From Trichostrongylus colubriformis (taxonomy: Eukaryota; Nematoda; Chromadorea; Rhabditida; Trichostrongylidae), in contig OZ022261.1 in NCBI GenBank assembly GCA_963978905.1, positions 35,200,102 to 35,264,101 on the forward strand: a DNA stretch of 64,000 nt, written 5' to 3'. Of this stretch, positions 59,705 to 64,000 are shown in pieces. The first letter of the stretch is position 1; the number at the start of each line of letters is the position of its first letter. Below the pieces are notes generated by a model. The model made no database searches and was not told the origin of the DNA. It saw only the letters and a program-made list of their open reading frames with translations. The position numbers and the translations under genes are program-made.

Positions 59705-60600
59705 TTATAAGGCTCCAAACAGCACAATAACAAAGGACGATATTTCGGGAGACAAAATTATTTGCTCACTTGTTTGCATTAGGTTACCCTGATGCAAGTC
59801 CAGTGCCATATTTCCTAGTGGATAAAAGACTGTGTCGAAAAAATAAATAATTTCGCCTATCGTTCTGCGCTTCACGACCGTTTCTGTCAGGTCTCCAGAA
59901 ACCATCGTGAAGGAGAGTGGATGCATGGCATCGGGTATCAATCGATAGCAAGTGGTGCGGCGGCACCAAGGGCGACCTGCGACGCAATACGTGCAAACTA
60001 GAGGTGCAGTAGTAGATAGGTCCCAAAGCGATTATCGTGTTCTGCGCTTCACTCTGAGCGTATGATCTCGTAATCCCTGGGTTCTTGGAGTCAATCTACT
60101 TGATTATTGATGTGAATGGTCATAATTAATTGTGCAATTTCAATATAACGTGTTCACGGTATATCGTTTACTTCTTCATATAATATTCATCACGCAATAA
60201 ATACTATGCGAAGTTATTTATGCTCACATCTCATTGGTATATGACTTGCAGAACAATTTCTGTAAACAAAAACGTCGTAGGATGATGATAATGTGTATGT
60301 CGAATATGTGAAGAATGTGTGGGTCTTCATTTACTTGTCGGAACGTGGGAATGTGGCAGAAGACAAGCTCTCTAAGTAACTCTCGACTAGCTACTAGGGT
60401 AGGGCTCAACAGGATTGTGTCCAGCTTGCCTAGCCAAAAAGTGGCATCATATATGCGTGACTGGAACTTCCCAATCAAATCGTGCAGAGGGCCGTTATGG
60501 GGGCTTCATAGCCGTTTAGAATGGATGCGCTTGTATGAGAAATATAACACTCAAACTTGAATAAAGACTCACTTCTACTGGTGTTCACCCTATCATCAGG
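59705..60600. other. intergenic, no recognised gene
   Basis: It holds one diverged family A half (about 59950-60040, GGTCCCAAAGCGATTATCGT) and AT-rich sequence. Frames of about 80 codons on both strands show no domain or splice context. Confidence 0.4.
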
Positions 60601-60619
60601 ATTCTTCTGACATGCTGCG

Positions 60620-60890
60620 TGCGACGCGATACATGTGAGCTGGGGGTGTGTACCCTTATGTCAGGATTGTCGCACGACGACGAGCGGCGTGCGACGCAGT
60701 GTGTGAGAGCTATGCACGTCGCGCGGCCGTTGTATCTCAGAACGATTACACGGTAATGCTATGGGCGCGATACGCAGTTGACTTGTCATGCTGCGGGAGC
60801 CAACAACATGGTGCCTTTAGCTCGTCCCCCTTGCTTCGCTTGCGACATGCCGCGGTGCGACAATCCTGACATAAGGGTACACATCCGTGA
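60620..60890. repeat. palindromic element, family A, full copy
   Basis: GGGTGTGTACCCTTATGTCA at the left mirrors CTGACATAAGGGTACACATC at the right. Both arms carry the GCGTGCGACGC / GCGACATGCCGCGG block. A second family A copy, interrupted by a transposon, begins at its right end. Confidence 0.75.
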
Positions 60891-60913
60891 GCTGGGGGTG
60901 CCGTATATGTATA

Positions 60914-61578
60914 CAGGGGGTGCCAAAAAATGGTAATTTCCTCTACATTCAACCCAATATTAGTCGAACTTCAGCAAACTGACGAGGTATTTCTATCCAC
61001 AAATGCAAGAACACACCTTATGCTACCACTAAATTCCGTTACAGCCCTCTGCACAAGCAGAATCGGAAGTTTCTTCCAAGTGAACATGATGTGTCACCTC
61101 AACTCGGCAAAATCCGAGGTTTCATCACCTTCGTTCACCTCCTTCTTAAGGTCTGTTCACCCTTCGTGTTGAATAACGAGAACGTGCCATTATCACTGAA
61201 CCCCTCTGAGCAAGGGGATTTGAGCCATGAAAAATGGCGCTTCGGATCATTGCAGCCTCGACCAAGCAGCAAAGGCTCTGTGACTTCCATGAAGCGAAGG
61301 GTCAGTCTTTAAGAAGCTTCCCACGAGAGACCGACCACCCAGTGGCTCTGCTACTTTAGGTGGACCCTAATGCCGTAGGTGCTCTATAGCCCGACTGTGC
61401 CAAATAAGGGCTCCATATTTTTATGACGGTGAAAGTAGTGAGCCACAGCTTGCTCCTGCTTCAAGAGGAACATTTCGGGAATATTTTGCCCTTATACTTT
61501 CAGCTCTTTCGTTTACCTATATTTCGTAAAAATGGCGCATGGGAGCCGTAAGTAAAATTATTTTTTTGGCACCCCCTG
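60914..61578. mobile_element. TA-flanked DNA transposon, non-autonomous
   Basis: The ends are CAGGGGGTGCCAAAAAA and TTTTTTTGGCACCCCCTG, perfect inverted repeats of 17 nt, each flanked by TA. The 665-bp interior has an 80-codon and a 73-codon frame with no transposase motif. TA duplication and short termini fit the Tc1/mariner/pogo superfamily as a deletion derivative. It sits inside a family A element: the left flank ends GAGCTGGGGGTGCCGTATAT and the right flank resumes AAGGTCCTGAAG. Confidence 0.85.
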
Positions 61579-63270
61579 TATATTCGCAAGGTCCTGAAGA
61601 AAATGGCAAGTAGTATTTTAGGCGTAGGACAAGCAAGCCGTTGTGCGAAATCCTAACGTAACGATGCACATAATTCCATCAGGCATCTACGTGTATGATT
61701 CCTACCATCAGAGTTATTCCGAAACATCACCCTGGGTCCCATAGCCCTCTGGAGCTCTACACGTTGTCTGCTAGCCAATAACCATTCCCTGGACTAGTCG
61801 ATACATATCGAATTGTTGTATAGTTTTCCTAGAAAACAAAAGTACTCCTTCGATCTATTTAGCATCTCAGCTTCCCTGAACATTACGTGAGCGTTATTTG
61901 AAGGCCATAGTGAAAACAGCGGAAACAAGGCTTTTCGTGTTGACGAATCTTCTAAGAATGCCTCAGTAGTTTTTGAAAGACGACTGATTGAATTCGGGAG
62001 GAATTCCTGGTATTCCACTTGATGTCCACATTGGTGCTCCATTGTGAAAGATGGAAATCACGTAGAATGAGGAGAAAATAGAAGGCATCTTCACAAACAT
62101 CAGAGAATGCATTTTTCCGAAAATTGGTTTTCTGAAACAACAACGAAATCAACTGAAATCAAAATTTAGTTAGCTACGCAATTAGACCTTTTCTTTCGCT
62201 AGCACGTGTGGAAAAGTGGTTAGAGGCGCTGCTTAGCGAATCTGAAGCAATGGGTGAGATCCTTGAGCCTTGAAACCACTCATTTTACGAGTTTCTTTCA
62301 GAAAAGGAAAGTGCTGTACCGAATTTTAATGCTCCTATAAATACTTAAAGTAATCTGAGTCCGCCGGTACCTTCCAAAGCTCCCATCGGTAAAACATCAC
62401 CGGTGAAAACATGGCACACTCGAAAAGAATTGGGGAGCTACCTAATATGCTTTTCTTTTCAACCCCACGTTTTGTGGTCCTCAGCACTCATGTTTCAAGT
62501 AGTTTGGCAATCTCAACTGATTACTCTTGTTTTATTTTGTTTAATTTTACTATTGCCATTGGGACCATTTTCATCCAGCATCGAAGTTCGCTTGATTCAG
62601 TAATCGGTACAGCCGCCTGTTTTATTATGAAGCAATCCTTGTTAGTGAATGAACATACAGGTGAAAGCAAATTCATGTATAACGAATTATTTACAAGGAA
62701 ACTGAACGTAAATTCAGGTGAAACTGGTTTTCAACATAGCAGCTGCATGCTTCAGCAACAAGATATTATGATAGCAATAGAGGCAGCCGTACTAAGTATT
62801 GTTGAAAAAATGATGATATTAGGGAAAGCCGTGAGACCCTGAGGCCCATCTGCTGGCTCTGTCTCCGACTTGTTTTCCCGCGCGCCACATCACTGACGTA
62901 TTGATCAGCGTCACACGGATATGTGATGTGGAGCGATTATGCGCAATACATGATACGCTATCCCGGAATGTGGTTTGCTCAGGCAAAATCCGAGGGCATA
63001 GCCATGTCGCCTTGAAAGTGCCTTTCACCGCAAAACGTGCCATATACCGACTCTCTGAAAGGCTGCGTTCACCGAAGTGAACACATTCAACCTTCATGAG
63101 AATTCGAAATGCCGCCTCAACCAACTTGTTCTTGCGATCAATACTAAACCAGGATGGGACCTCATTACCCAGGAAATGGGGTATGCACCGAGGTGTGCCA
63201 AGAATAGATGACCAGTAATAACAGATTCTCCAAGGTGGGCGCTGCGTCACTCCTTTGCGTTTGGTTCACG
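61579..63270. other. no gene assigned
   Basis: It begins with the remaining right half of the interrupted family A element (to about 61670). A minus-strand stretch from about 62130 downward follows a good acceptor (TTGTTGTTTCAG) and is open in two frames for about 55 codons, one ending GIPPEFNQSSFKNY and stop. A 143-codon plus-strand frame (62411-62842) has no recognisable domain. I could not connect these. Confidence 0.35.
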
Positions 63271-63279
63271 TACACTTAC

Positions 63280-63448
63280 ACAGAATGAGCCACTTGACAT
63301 CAGCATCTTTTTGCTTTTCTGGCACCTTTTTAAGCTTCCAGGCATTTGCAGTGAGTACTTTTAGCACGTAAGCGGATTGTACTTTCGAAAAGCTTCTGAG
63401 CTGGATATTTATGACTTTAGTGGAGAGCTTCTGTCCAGCCCTCGACAT
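63280..63448 (-). CDS. candidate first exon, basic N-terminus
   Basis: On the minus strand an ATG at 63448 opens 56 codons (MSRAGQKLSTKVINIQLRSF ... DADVKWLIL) ending at a strong donor, CTGT|GTAAGT. The N-terminus is basic and lacks acidic residues for about 40 residues, which would suit a mitochondrial or nuclear protein. No following exon in phase 1 was found within the next kilobase. I recognise no family. Confidence 0.25.
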
Positions 63449-63729
63449 TATCAATAAAAAAAAACTGGTTTTTAATTCATTATAGTTTTGGGATAAGAGA
63501 CAAATTATTAAATATTTACTGCTTTTTCGGCCAATACCTCACTCACACCAAATGGTATTCCTACGTGCATAGTTCACATATTAAATGTAGTATAATTATG
63601 CAGAGGTGACGCAGTGAGCATTTGCGAAGTACAAACGATGCAGGTGCAGTCTACTCGTTCAAACTACTAATAGTTGACGCCAAAGATCGCATGCTCTCAA
63701 TAATACAAGCACTTAGGAGGAGTGGCCCT

Positions 63730-63845
63730 GATTCCACGGGACGAGTGTGTTCCCAAGCCAGGATTCCACAAGACGGCCTGTGGCGCGAAGCGTGCGAGCC
63801 AGAGGGCCGCATGTAGTTGGGTCTCGAAGCGATTGCGTAACTCTT
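63730..63845. repeat. family A half copy
   Basis: GCGAAGCGTGCGAGCCAGAG, CATGTAGTTGGGTCTCGAAG and CGATTGCG match the left arm of the family. The right arm is missing. Confidence 0.6.
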
Positions 63846-64000
63846 CGACCAATTGCTCCTACTGGTTACGTATAGGACAGGAACTTGAATGACCATCTGG
63901 TGTGGGATCATTTTAGGTCAGCGAAAAAGTGTTAGGGAGATAAGCATAGGCAAACGCAACTTAACACCTTGGGAAAGGAGCATGTCTTGAGCATAAACCC

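Noticed and set aside
62190..62270. tRNA-like stretch (AAAAGTGGTTAGAGGCGCTG)
   Set aside because: It resembles a D-arm region, but no acceptor stem or T-arm can be folded around it; at most a tRNA-derived relic.

Overview
The window is eukaryotic nuclear DNA, most likely from a clade V (strongylid, hookworm-like) nematode. Long stop-free frames are rare. Coding sequence occurs as short exons bounded by GT donors and nematode-type TTTCAG acceptors, introns reach 10 kb, and the spaces between exons are packed with short palindromic DNA transposons. A remnant of an RTE-type non-LTR retrotransposon is of the kind common in strongylids. No bacterial operons, rRNA, tRNA or CRISPR were seen. The species assignment is inference.

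Three multi-exon genes could be rebuilt by hand with every splice phase matching. (1) 18990-29763, plus strand: a class A G-protein-coupled receptor with all seven membrane segments in 11 exons (416 aa), or 355 aa if an in-frame stop after exon 8 is used. (2) 41233-54549, plus strand: a choline/ethanolamine phosphotransferase (cept-1-like, 396 aa, 10 exons) with an intact CDP-alcohol phosphotransferase motif and one 10.4-kb intron. (3) 59367 down to about 56696, minus strand: a small secreted protein whose third exon carries dibasic sites and an amidation signal (ASVRWG-KR). It looks like a neuropeptide precursor that I cannot assign to a known family and is the most interesting gene here. The receptor and the peptide precursor are about 27 kb apart; nothing in the sequence links them.

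Layout: 1-4.7 kb, no recognised gene; 4.7-18.9 kb, palindromic elements, a mariner relic, a pentanucleotide repeat, two orphan exon candidates and a 1.2-kb pogo/Tigger-like relic; 19-29.8 kb, receptor gene with repeat-filled introns; 29.8-41.2 kb, intergenic with inverted-repeat elements and weak 7TM-like fragments; 41.2-54.5 kb, cept-1-like gene whose big intron holds at least ten repeat copies; 54.6-64 kb, the minus-strand peptide gene, a TA-flanked element nested in an older palindromic element, and one candidate first exon near 63.4 kb.

Repeats: at least a dozen palindromic (MITE-like) families are present. The commonest, here 'family A', occurs roughly every 3 kb in whole or half copies. 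Most of the longer frames outside the three genes are accidental readings through these GC-rich palindromes.
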